Source of the DNA: DATFVA01 sp963743325
Lineage (GTDB): Bacteria > Bacteroidota > Ignavibacteria > Ignavibacteriales > Ignavibacteriaceae
Reading direction: 5' to 3'
Assembly: GCA_963743325.1 (NCBI GenBank)
Contig: CAVUOZ010000011.1
Span: 186,001 to 250,000, forward strand
Length of the DNA stretch: 64,000 nucleotides
Positions 40,191 to 46,746 of the stretch are shown piece by piece; positions within the stretch are counted from its first letter, which is position 1, and every line of letters begins with the position of its first letter. The notes below the pieces were generated by a model. The model saw only the letters and a program-made list of their open reading frames with translations, was not told the origin of the DNA and did no database searches. The position numbers and the translations under genes were made by a program.

Positions 40191-40401
40191 TTTTTGTTTT
40201 TCATTTTGTTCTAAGTGTTCGTTTTTAATTAATTAACCCTGCCTTTCGGCGGGGCAGGCTTACAAACTGCACTTGCTGAAATGCAGGTTAAGTGTAGTTT
40301 GTTAAATCATTGGCATTTGTGTTTTACTCGGCTTCCTTGTTATGGGCGGCGGGTTAATTATAATGATGTTATACATCAGAAAAATAAATAAGAGGTAAAG
40401 A
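40191..40401 (+). other. cassette spacer with second attC-like half-site
   Basis: Contains the inverted repeat ACAAACTGCACTT ... AAGTGTAGTTTGT near 40261-40301 and the block TCGGCTTCCTTGTTATGGGC at 40329-40348, continuing GGCGGGTTAAT ... GATGTTATAC (to 40374). That block parallels 39574-39616. GTTATAC is a weak match to the attC R' core. The next gene begins 27 bases later. Confidence 0.4.
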
Positions 40402-41034
40402 ATGAATAATGAAAAGCATATGATTTTGAATTGGATCAGAATTGGGATTGTTAGCGGATTCCTTGTGAGTGTCATATATCCAACACTGCAGTTTATTTCA
40501 GATTTAGTATTGAGTGTAATTTTAACAATATCAATGGGTCTATTACTTAGTCTAGCTTCAGCAGGTTTGTACTATTTTATTACACTCTATAAAAAAACTA
40601 TCACTGCCAAAATTGCATTATTCTCCAATATTATTGCTGGTACTATTCTCATGCAAATGTTTCTGATTCAACTTGCTATTAGATCATCAAAACCAGATTT
40701 AATCAATGAATCAAGTCAATGGATTTGGAACTCAATAAATCATATTCATTATGGTTTAGATGTTGGTTGGGATGTATACATATTTATCGGGACACTGTTG
40801 TTTGCCCTAAATGCATTTAAACATCCAAAATTAGGAAAGTTATTTTCCATAATAGGTATTGCGATTGCTTTATTGATGATTATAACAAATATTTCGACTT
40901 TCCCAATTCCACCTGCATCAGCTCAATTAATTGACTTTGGTCCGTTTGTAGGATTATGGTACTTAGCTGTCACTATAAAAATCTTATTCTCATATAAATG
41001 GATAAAACAAGAGTTATCGGAATCTACGGTGTAA
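40402..41034 (+). CDS. six-helix membrane protein, cassette-type gene
   Basis: A 210-residue integral membrane protein with about six hydrophobic helices (IGIVSGFLVSVIYPTLQFIS, VLSVILTISMGLLLSLASAG, VYIFIGTLLFALNAF, LWYLAVTIKILFSY). It resembles DUF4386-type membrane proteins but I cannot assign it firmly. Ribosome site AGAGGT precedes ATG 40402. It is more AT-rich than the cassette gene before it. attC-like sequences lie before it and directly after its stop. Confidence 0.7.
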   Translation: MNNEKHMILNWIRIGIVSGFLVSVIYPTLQFISDLVLSVILTISMGLLLSLASAGLYYFITLYKKTITAKIALFSNIIAGTILMQMFLIQLAIRSSKPDLINESSQWIWNSINHIHYGLDVGWDVYIFIGTLLFALNAFKHPKLGKLFSIIGIAIALLMIITNISTFPIPPASAQLIDFGPFVGLWYLAVTIKILFSYKWIKQELSESTV

Positions 41035-41040
41035 CAAACT

Positions 41041-41090
41041 GCTCAACCCGACAGCTTTCGCATCCAGCAGTCTGTCCTGGGTTGTGAACG
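41041..41090 (+). other. short attC-like palindrome at recombination junction
   Basis: GCTCAAC (fits RYYYAAC) starts 6 bases after the stop at 41034. CAACCCGACAG and CTGTCCTGGGTTG then form an imperfect stem round CTTTCGCATCCAGCAGT. The site runs straight into the truncated recombinase frame, so it marks a junction. Confidence 0.4.
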
Positions 41091-41561
41091 ACTTTTTTAG
41101 CACAGTTTATAAACGAATAAGTAAATCGTCATCTTCATTATTGACCCAAAAAAATAGTGATCGGGTTGATTTAAGTAAAAATCTTAGTTTGATTAAAAAG
41201 GACAAGACTAATCTTACGAATAAAATTCTGAGCATTTCCGAATTAAGCGATGTGGCTGCCATCAGTAATAAATTAAAAGAGTTGGAATTGAAGGAGTCTG
41301 TGTTAAATGAGCAACTGGAAAAACTGGATAGAGAAATTTTGCAATTAAAATCTCAGAAAATAAACCAGACTGAATTGCGGGCTGTTTTTAATGACTTTGT
41401 GAAAATCTATGATTCCCTTCCTATCGAAACAAAAAGGCTATTAAATAAATTAATATTTGCTGAAATCGTATCCTTTAATGAGAGGGGAAAAGATTCTGGA
41501 AGGATCGAAATGTCCATAAGGGCGGATGGCAGGTTAACATCAAAGTGGCCTAAAACAATTA

Positions 41562-41594
41562 ACCCCGAAGAACTAAGTAAGCAACTTCGGGGTC
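41562..41594 (-). terminator. terminator-like hairpin after tRNA-derived copy
   Basis: AACCCCGAAG and CTTCGGGGTC form a 9-10-bp stem. On the minus strand it follows the tRNA-like copy at 41601-41656 at the distance at which terminators follow the other two tRNA 3' ends in this array. It lacks a strong T-tract. Confidence 0.5.
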
Positions 41595-41600
41595 ATTGGC

Positions 41601-41656
41601 TCCGCGAGCAGGACTCGAATCTGCATCCCGAACTGGTTCGGGATAACAGCCGGATG
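41601..41656 (-). other. partial tRNA-Asn 3' copy with palindrome (distal)
   Basis: Minus strand: CATCCGGCTGTTA, then TCCCGAACCAGTTCGGGA (stem of 8, loop CA), then TGCAGATTCGAGTCCTGCTC and GCGGA. It corresponds to the tRNA-Asn gene from the base of the D-arm to the acceptor 3' end, with the distal anticodon arm and variable loop replaced by the palindrome. It begins at the base immediately after the TAA of the GIY-YIG gene at 41657. There is no 5' half, so it is not a functional tRNA. Confidence 0.85.
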
Positions 41657-41914
41657 TTACATTTCTGTTTTCCCCGATAGAATTCTTTCAATCATAACTT
41701 TGCTCTTCCAGTTTTTTATCTTCTTCTCGGCATTTTGTGCTGTCGCCTTATCTGGATATTCTTTTGTAAATATTATCTCCCACGGGCGATACCTTGAAGT
41801 AAATCCTTTTTCTAAACTATTATGGTAATGAAGTCTTACCTCTGGATTTTGGGAAATACCAGTGTAGTATTTATCAAATGATTTAGATTTTAAGATGTAT
41901 AGTGAATAACCCAC
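41657..41914 (-). CDS. single-domain GIY-YIG nuclease (second in tRNA-Asn array)
   Basis: An 85-residue protein with a GTG start at 41914, set by AAGGAGGGG upstream. Core: YSLYILKSKSFDKYYTGISQ (GIY-YIG strands), NPEVRLHYHNSLEKGFTSRY (catalytic Arg), RPWEIIFTKEYPDKATAQNA and EKKIKNWKSKVMIERI (Glu in the C-terminal helix). This is the URI-type COG2827 family, small endonucleases of poorly known function. It lies 59 bases after the acceptor end of one tRNA-derived copy, and its stop codon directly touches the next copy. It is about 65 percent identical to the neighbour at 42026. Confidence 0.92.
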   Translation of the reverse strand: MGYSLYILKSKSFDKYYTGISQNPEVRLHYHNSLEKGFTSRYRPWEIIFTKEYPDKATAQNAEKKIKNWKSKVMIERILSGKTEM

Positions 41915-41944
41915 TTTTTTCCCCTCCTTATTGTCTTAAATAAA

Positions 41945-41966
41945 AAGCCCTGATAAATAAGGGCTT
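41945..41966 (-). terminator. terminator after tRNA-derived copy
   Basis: Minus strand: AAGCCCT and AGGGCTT form a 7-bp stem with an 8-base loop, followed by TTTATTT. It terminates the tRNA-like copy at 41974-42025 just before the next nuclease gene. Confidence 0.75.
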
Positions 41967-41973
41967 GATTGGC

Positions 41974-42025
41974 TCCGCATGTCAGGAGAACCTGCATCCC
42001 GACGCGTCGGGATAACAGCCGGATG
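41974..42025 (-). other. partial tRNA-Asn 3' copy with palindrome (proximal)
   Basis: Minus strand: CATCCGGCTGTTA, then the perfect 16-bp palindrome TCCCGACGCGTCGGGA, then TGCAGGTTCTCCTGACATGC and GGA. Same architecture as the copy at 41601-41656 with a different palindrome core and a small deletion in the T-loop (TTC-TCC). It starts at the base after the TAG of the GIY-YIG gene at 42026. Confidence 0.85.
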
Positions 42026-42283
42026 CTAAATTTCAATTTCTCCTAAAAGTATTTTTTCTACCATTACTCTGCTCTTCCACTTTTTTATCTTAGTCTCAAT
42101 TTTACGAGCCCCCTCTTTAGTAGGGTATTCTTTTACAAAAACAATCCCCCAAGGCCGATATCTGGATGTAAAACCTGTCTCTAATGTGTTATGATAATGG
42201 AGTCTAACCTCAGGTTCCTGGGAAATACCGATGTAATATTTATCCGAAACTTTTGATTTAAGAATATATAACCAATATCCCAT
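42026..42283 (-). CDS. single-domain GIY-YIG nuclease (first in tRNA-Asn array)
   Basis: An 85-residue protein. ATG 42283 is the start because GGGAGG lies 5-6 bases upstream; an ATG at 42310 would include this site. Core: YWLYILKSKVSDKYYIGISQ, EPEVRLHYHNTLETGFTSRY (catalytic Arg), RPWGIVFVKEYPTKEGARKI and ETKIKKWKSRVMVEKI (catalytic Glu helix). It is first after the intact tRNA-Asn, 59 bases from the acceptor 3' end and beyond the tRNA terminator, with its own ribosome site. The stop codon adjoins a palindrome-containing tRNA copy. Confidence 0.92.
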   Translation of the reverse strand: MGYWLYILKSKVSDKYYIGISQEPEVRLHYHNTLETGFTSRYRPWGIVFVKEYPTKEGARKIETKIKKWKSRVMVEKILLGEIEI

Positions 42284-42312
42284 TTTGCCTCCCTTTCGTT
42301 TGGATAACATAA

Positions 42313-42332
42313 AGCCCTTAAATTTTTAAGGG
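42313..42332 (-). terminator. terminator of tRNA-Asn
   Basis: Perfect stem GCCCTTAAA / TTTAAGGGC with a 2-base centre, followed on the minus strand by TTTATG; 10 bases after the acceptor end of the tRNA. Confidence 0.75.
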
Positions 42333-42342
42333 CCTGATTTGC

Positions 42343-42413
42343 TCCGCGAGCAGGACTCGAACCTGCAACCCTCCGGTTAACAGCCGGATGCTCCACCATT
42401 GAGCTATCGCGGA
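42343..42413 (-). tRNA. trnN: tRNA-Asn (anticodon GTT)
   Basis: 71 nt folding into a full cloverleaf: acceptor TCCGCGA / TCGCGGA, D-arm GCTC-AATGGTG-GAGC, anticodon arm TCCGG-CTGTTAA-CCGGA with GTT, variable loop GGGTT, T-arm GCAGG-TTCGAGT-CCTGC. CCA is not encoded. The short 7-base D-loop accounts for the length. It is the only copy in this cluster in which every stem pairs, so it is the functional gene. Confidence 0.93.
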
Positions 42414-42598
42414 ATAATTTCCAATAATTTTGGTGATATAGACTCGAACCTGCATCCCGACCCTGTCGGGTTAACAGCCGGATGCTCCACCATTGAGCTA
42501 TCGCGGAATAATTTCCAATAATTTTGGTGATATAGACTCGAACCTGCATCCCGACCCTGTCGGGATAACAGCCGGATGCTCCACCATTGAGCTATCGC
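42411..42598 (-). repeat. two tandem 94-bp pseudo-tRNA-Asn units
   Basis: Units 42411-42504 and 42505-42598 differ at one position (GTTAA versus GTTAT beside the anticodon). On the minus strand each carries a perfect tRNA-Asn 5' half (TCCGCGATAGCTCAATGGTG ... CATCCGGCTGTT), then the palindrome CCCGACAGGGTCGGG, then GATGCAGGTTCGAGTC. The acceptor strand is TATATCACCA, which cannot pair with TCCGCGA. The pseudo-tRNAs span 42431-42507 and 42525-42601. The spacer includes CCAATAATTTTGG. Confidence 0.9.
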
Positions 42599-42601
42599 GG
42601 A

Positions 42602-42936
42602 ATTTTAACAAAATTTTCCCTTTACAAAAAGGAATCCAAACATAAAACCAATTCTACTTTTTGTCAAGCCTTTCCGGGATGCGGAAGATACCTTCATTTC
42701 CCTGGATTCTGCACTGCCGGGAAAACTTTTCCGGAACAATTAGGTCCAAATAATCTTCTATCCGGGCAGCCGGATTTGAAGAGCCGATTAAGTAACTTAT
42801 GAGACGCTGATTTCGCGAGCATCCGTTAACTCAGGGACACCATTTCATCTGTAACAAGCATACAACTGCACAAAGGGTTTGTAAATACCTTTGTGCAGCT
42901 GTGTGAAATACCATAAATAACTTCAGGTCACTGCTA
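42602..42936. other. intergenic region with hairpin
   Basis: No gene. CTGCACAAAGG (42866-42876) and CCTTTGTGCAG (42888-42898) form a perfect 11-bp stem after the cargo gene ending at 42937; without a T-run it is a weak terminator candidate. TTTCGCGAGCATCCGTTAAC near 42810 resembles the acceptor-palindrome junction of the relic at 38044-38125, so it may be another eroded tRNA-derived piece. Confidence 0.5.
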
Positions 42937-45900
42937 TCACTTAATCAGATTCATTTTTCTGGTTCTTGTAAAATCTCCTGCCTGCAGCCTGTAGAAATAC
43001 ACTCCTGATGCTATATTTGAAGCATCAAAGTCTACCTCATAGTAGCCCGGCTTTACTACTTCATTCTTTAGCTCTTTGACTTTCTCGCCGACTACATTAT
43101 ACACCGAGAGATTAACCATAACTTCAGCCGGTATCGTGAATTTTATTGTAGTAACAGGGTTGAAAGGATTGGGATAGTTCTGCTCGAGGATAAATTTAGC
43201 AGGAGCAGTAATAAAAACATTTACCTCATCCGAGAAATTGTAGCTGCCGTTATAATCAATTTGCTTCAACTTGTAGAAATATGATCCTGGCTTAAGCCGC
43301 TGATCCTGAAATGAGTAATTTGTTGTTGTACTTTTTGTCCCTGCCCCTTGCACAAAACCTATTTTTTTCCAGCTGCTGCCATCTGCAGAACGGAGAATAT
43401 CAAAACCGGAATTATTAGTTTCTGTCGCAGTGGTCCAGTTAAGATGAGTATTATTTCCATCCACGGCAGCTGTAAAACCAGTTAGTTCGACAGGAATTGC
43501 ATAATCGTGGTTAATTAAGAATTTTCCGTCTGAACCGCAGATAAGACCGGTACTTCCTTCTGTAAATTTGAGTTTATTAAGCTCAATGGTGTTCGCCCCA
43601 TTAAAATCACTAATCCAGGTAATGCCACTGTCGGTAGATTTGAAAACCTGTTCGGGTGTACCGGCTGCGAATGCATTTCCTTCATCCAGAATGTTCACCC
43701 CGCGCATAAGCCCGGTGCTGCCTGCATTAGAAGCCGTCCAGGTTATCCCCCCATCGGTTGTAACCAGCATTTTCCCGTTTTCGCCTCCCACTATTCCATA
43801 ATCGTGGTTATAGAAATCGACCCCGACCAGCCTGAAAAAAGGAGTTCCGGAATAAATATGAACCCATGTAAAGCCGCCGGTGGTCGATCTTGAAATCATT
43901 TCATCCATACCGACAATGTAAAGGGTATTGGCATCAGCATAACAAATGTCCTCAACTGTCTGCTTCACCCCCTGAGCGGGTATCCAGGTATTTCCGGCAT
44001 CTGTTGTAGCAAATACGATGGAAGGAGTATTAACAAGTACTCCATGATCAGAATCCCAAAACCTGATGTTATTTATATAGGATGATCTGGATTCACGGGA
44101 TGTACTTGTCCAGGTTACTCCTCCATCGGTTGTTTTCATCAAGTAATTCTGATAACCTCCGGCAAATCCGGTTTCGGTTGATGTGAAACATACTGCCCTG
44201 AGCCCGGGGATTGAATCATCAGATATCTTCGACCAGGTTGAACCGCCATCCACAGTTTTAAGAATAATTCCATTGAGAGCGGTATTTGACCCGACAGCAT
44301 ATCCCGTTTCACTCTGTCCCGGGGGAAAGCTCATATCATATATAGTAAATGGATAACCCGTTTCTATCCATTGCCATCCGGCAAGTGTTCCGCCCGGTGT
44401 AACCTGGATTGTTCCTTCGAACGGGATCACATTAGACCCGCTCACTGTGAAGTCCAGCTCCCCTGTGGTTTGCGGATTTACAGACAGAACTGCCGTACCG
44501 TCACTCATCGTGAAGCCGATTGTATAAACACTGTCGCCTGAAACACAAACTTTTGCCCCGTCGACAGGTAAACCGCTGCCCTGGTAGGTGACTGTCACAT
44601 TTACCTCGCCGGAACCAACACCAATACTATCATTATAAATGACATTTATATTTTTTGGAGTATCTTTCCAGATATGAAGAGATGGATCGCCAAGTACATG
44701 ATAAATTCTGTAATGGTATCCGACATAAAAGTCAGCCCCTCCGAAAATCTCGTACATACGGAATTTTCCTCTAAGCAGAGCTTCGCCGGGACTATCTAAG
44801 CCTTCTTCAAACATTCCAATGTAGATACCTTTGTCAATTTCATTATTATAATAAGTGTGAGTATTTGAAACCGGTCCTAAAAAAGCACAGGCACCGCGCG
44901 GAGCAGATACATCGCCGATCTCCATCCAGGCCTCGCCAAAATTATTTGCTGAACCATTATCAAAATTAGCAACACCACAGCCAATGCTTGTTACAAATGT
45001 TAATTTCTGTCCGTTGCTTAAGGAGTTAATATCCGATACATCTAATGGAAAACAACCTGCCGCCCAGCCGGAGTACCATCCTTCTCCCCTGTAATTAAGA
45101 AAACCTCTTCCTTCATTTATCATATTAACAATATCAGTCGTATTTCCCGGACAGGGATACCCGTTATACATCGAATCGACAGAAATATAATTTCCTTTCA
45201 GCAGCATTTCCTGAGCCGTAAATCTTTTAGTCAATATTTGGCTTAGATACTCATCATTTGAACACACAAGTCCTTTTCTGAACCAATTGGGATCCGTTAT
45301 ATAAGGAGTTTTCTCATATCCTATAAATTTGTTTTCCATTATATTTAATCTGACATTTCCCTGGTTAGTAAATCTTCCTATCATCAATTCAGGGATAAAA
45401 TCATTTCCCTCCAATTCTACAAAGTAATCATCATAAGTGAACGTCCATCCATCGAGAGTAATATATTTTACAGGTGCCACACCGGCATCACCTACAAGCA
45501 GCACATAAGTAGGAGGAATCGCCCAGGAAGTATATGCATTAAGAATAAAGTCCTTGATAGGGGTCGGGTTGTTTCCTGTGGCACCTATTTCACTGAATTT
45601 TGTTATGTGAATGAAAGTTCCTGTTTTATGATTCCAGTCGGCGTATTGTTGAAAGGTTGTAACGAATGAATCGGGCATAATACAAAGCATTAAATCATAG
45701 CCTTCCACTCTCCCGTTATGTTCTCTTTGCAGTACCTCGTTATAATTAAAGATTATACTTTTGTACAGCCTGTCAAATGACGGAGCGATAGGTTTATCGG
45801 GAGTCATCTTTGGATTTAACCCAACTCCTCCGCCGTATTTTATCCTTACTGTAATTGTTGAGAAGGCTTCAATTTCCTGTTTGGCCGGTGAATACTGTAT

Positions 45901-46428
45901 AGGAAATATTGATACACGTGCTATACGAAAATCCCTGAAGATGAGAGGATCTTCAACCTTCACCAGTCTTTCGGGGTAAAGTTTTTCAGAATGATATACT
46001 AAATCATTTTCCAGATAGGGAGATTCAGGGCTACCCTCAATCCAGCTTTTCCTTGCGGGCGGAATATTTATCCCTTCTACAACTTGCTTCTTTCCTACCT
46101 CCAGAACTTCCACGCTGACTATTCCCTGATCCGGAATAGCAAGTATTTTAGCTATGTAAGGTATATCAGGCATCCCTGTCTCTGAGGTTATACCTGCTGC
46201 AGGTCCGATTTCAACAGACTGATAAATTTTTCCCTGGTCCTTAATTTCATTTAGCCTGAAACCCGGCAGATCTACCCTTATAACTGTCCCTGCAGCATCA
46301 TCGCTTATTAAATGAACATCTGGTTTTGAATCAGGAGGTGAGTTTTTATCGAGCGAAATCCATTGGGGGAGTAAAGTGGAGGCATTCAAGAAAACAATGG
46401 CAAATAGTAGAGATATTTTCGTTTTCAT
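42937..46428 (-). CDS. C25 (gingipain-like) peptidase-fold protein with propeller and T9SS sorting domain
   Basis: 1163 residues from ATG 46428 (MKTKISLLFAIVFLNASTLL); the ATG 36 bases earlier is unlikely. After a signal peptide come a C25 propeptide-like region (GMPDIPYIAKILAIPDQGIV), the C25 peptidase domain (about 240-610; YDLMLCIMPDSF, YVLLVGDAGVAPV, IPELMIGRF), an Ig-like segment, Ycf48-type blades (about 690-1000) and a type A sorting domain (FILEQNYPNPFNPVTTIKFT). The catalytic Cys is present (SIGCGVANF, Cys484), but the His of the usual NY-x-GHG motif is Glu449 (NYRGEGW). The protein may thus be inactive or use another residue. Secretion through the T9SS is inferred. Confidence 0.87.
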   Translation of the reverse strand: MKTKISLLFAIVFLNASTLLPQWISLDKNSPPDSKPDVHLISDDAAGTVIRVDLPGFRLNEIKDQGKIYQSVEIGPAAGITSETGMPDIPYIAKILAIPDQGIVSVEVLEVGKKQVVEGINIPPARKSWIEGSPESPYLENDLVYHSEKLYPERLVKVEDPLIFRDFRIARVSIFPIQYSPAKQEIEAFSTITVRIKYGGGVGLNPKMTPDKPIAPSFDRLYKSIIFNYNEVLQREHNGRVEGYDLMLCIMPDSFVTTFQQYADWNHKTGTFIHITKFSEIGATGNNPTPIKDFILNAYTSWAIPPTYVLLVGDAGVAPVKYITLDGWTFTYDDYFVELEGNDFIPELMIGRFTNQGNVRLNIMENKFIGYEKTPYITDPNWFRKGLVCSNDEYLSQILTKRFTAQEMLLKGNYISVDSMYNGYPCPGNTTDIVNMINEGRGFLNYRGEGWYSGWAAGCFPLDVSDINSLSNGQKLTFVTSIGCGVANFDNGSANNFGEAWMEIGDVSAPRGACAFLGPVSNTHTYYNNEIDKGIYIGMFEEGLDSPGEALLRGKFRMYEIFGGADFYVGYHYRIYHVLGDPSLHIWKDTPKNINVIYNDSIGVGSGEVNVTVTYQGSGLPVDGAKVCVSGDSVYTIGFTMSDGTAVLSVNPQTTGELDFTVSGSNVIPFEGTIQVTPGGTLAGWQWIETGYPFTIYDMSFPPGQSETGYAVGSNTALNGIILKTVDGGSTWSKISDDSIPGLRAVCFTSTETGFAGGYQNYLMKTTDGGVTWTSTSRESRSSYINNIRFWDSDHGVLVNTPSIVFATTDAGNTWIPAQGVKQTVEDICYADANTLYIVGMDEMISRSTTGGFTWVHIYSGTPFFRLVGVDFYNHDYGIVGGENGKMLVTTDGGITWTASNAGSTGLMRGVNILDEGNAFAAGTPEQVFKSTDSGITWISDFNGANTIELNKLKFTEGSTGLICGSDGKFLINHDYAIPVELTGFTAAVDGNNTHLNWTTATETNNSGFDILRSADGSSWKKIGFVQGAGTKSTTTNYSFQDQRLKPGSYFYKLKQIDYNGSYNFSDEVNVFITAPAKFILEQNYPNPFNPVTTIKFTIPAEVMVNLSVYNVVGEKVKELKNEVVKPGYYEVDFDASNIASGVYFYRLQAGDFTRTRKMNLIK

Positions 46429-46746
46429 ATTTTTCCCGCATTTATTAGAAATTATTAGTGACAAATAACCGGTAGTGTCTTATTCAGGGAGAGAATTAGG
46501 AATGTTAGCTTGGAAAGTGATAATAACCCGGCCCTATCTTCTACTCCCTCCCCGAGTAGAGAAAAATCACTACCCTAAATTTGCAATATTTAATTGAGAG
46601 GGTCAACCTTTTTGTGGAAATTTAATAAAGGATACCCTGACCTGAAATGAAGCTGCCTCATTGGAATTTCGGATGATTTTTAAGCGGCTGCCTGAATTTT
46701 ATATTTTTGCTTTTAACCCCTTTCTTTTTCCTTTTATCTTTATTCT
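46429..46746. other. intergenic region
   Basis: About 320 bases between two minus-strand genes. CTACTC-CCTCCCC-GAGTAG near 46539-46558 is a small hairpin that could act as the upstream gene's leader or an end signal of a neighbour. No reading frame stands out. Confidence 0.4.

Larger units (their letters stand above)
41084..41680 (+). pseudogene. C-terminal remnant of a large serine recombinase
   Basis: About 170 residues of the coiled-coil C-terminus of a large serine recombinase: SLIKKDKTNLTNKILSISEL, KLKELELKESVLNEQLEKLD, VKIYDSLPIETKRLLNKLIF, and EIVSFNERGKDSGRIEMSIR. The catalytic resolvase domain and the recombinase/zinc-ribbon part are absent; the frame begins at the attC-like junction. 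The last 30 codons (HWLREQDSNLHPE...) are translation of a tRNA-derived sequence, not protein. The fragment shows that an integrated element once lay beside this tRNA. Confidence 0.7.

Noticed and set aside
41590..41680. Protein-like end HWLREQDSNLHPE of the recombinase frame
   Set aside because: It is a translation of a tRNA-derived sequence, a well-known source of false conserved peptides.
42431..42601. Two extra functional tRNA genes with encoded CCA
   Set aside because: The acceptor strands cannot pair and the anticodon stem is replaced by a palindrome; only the copy at 42343-42413 folds.
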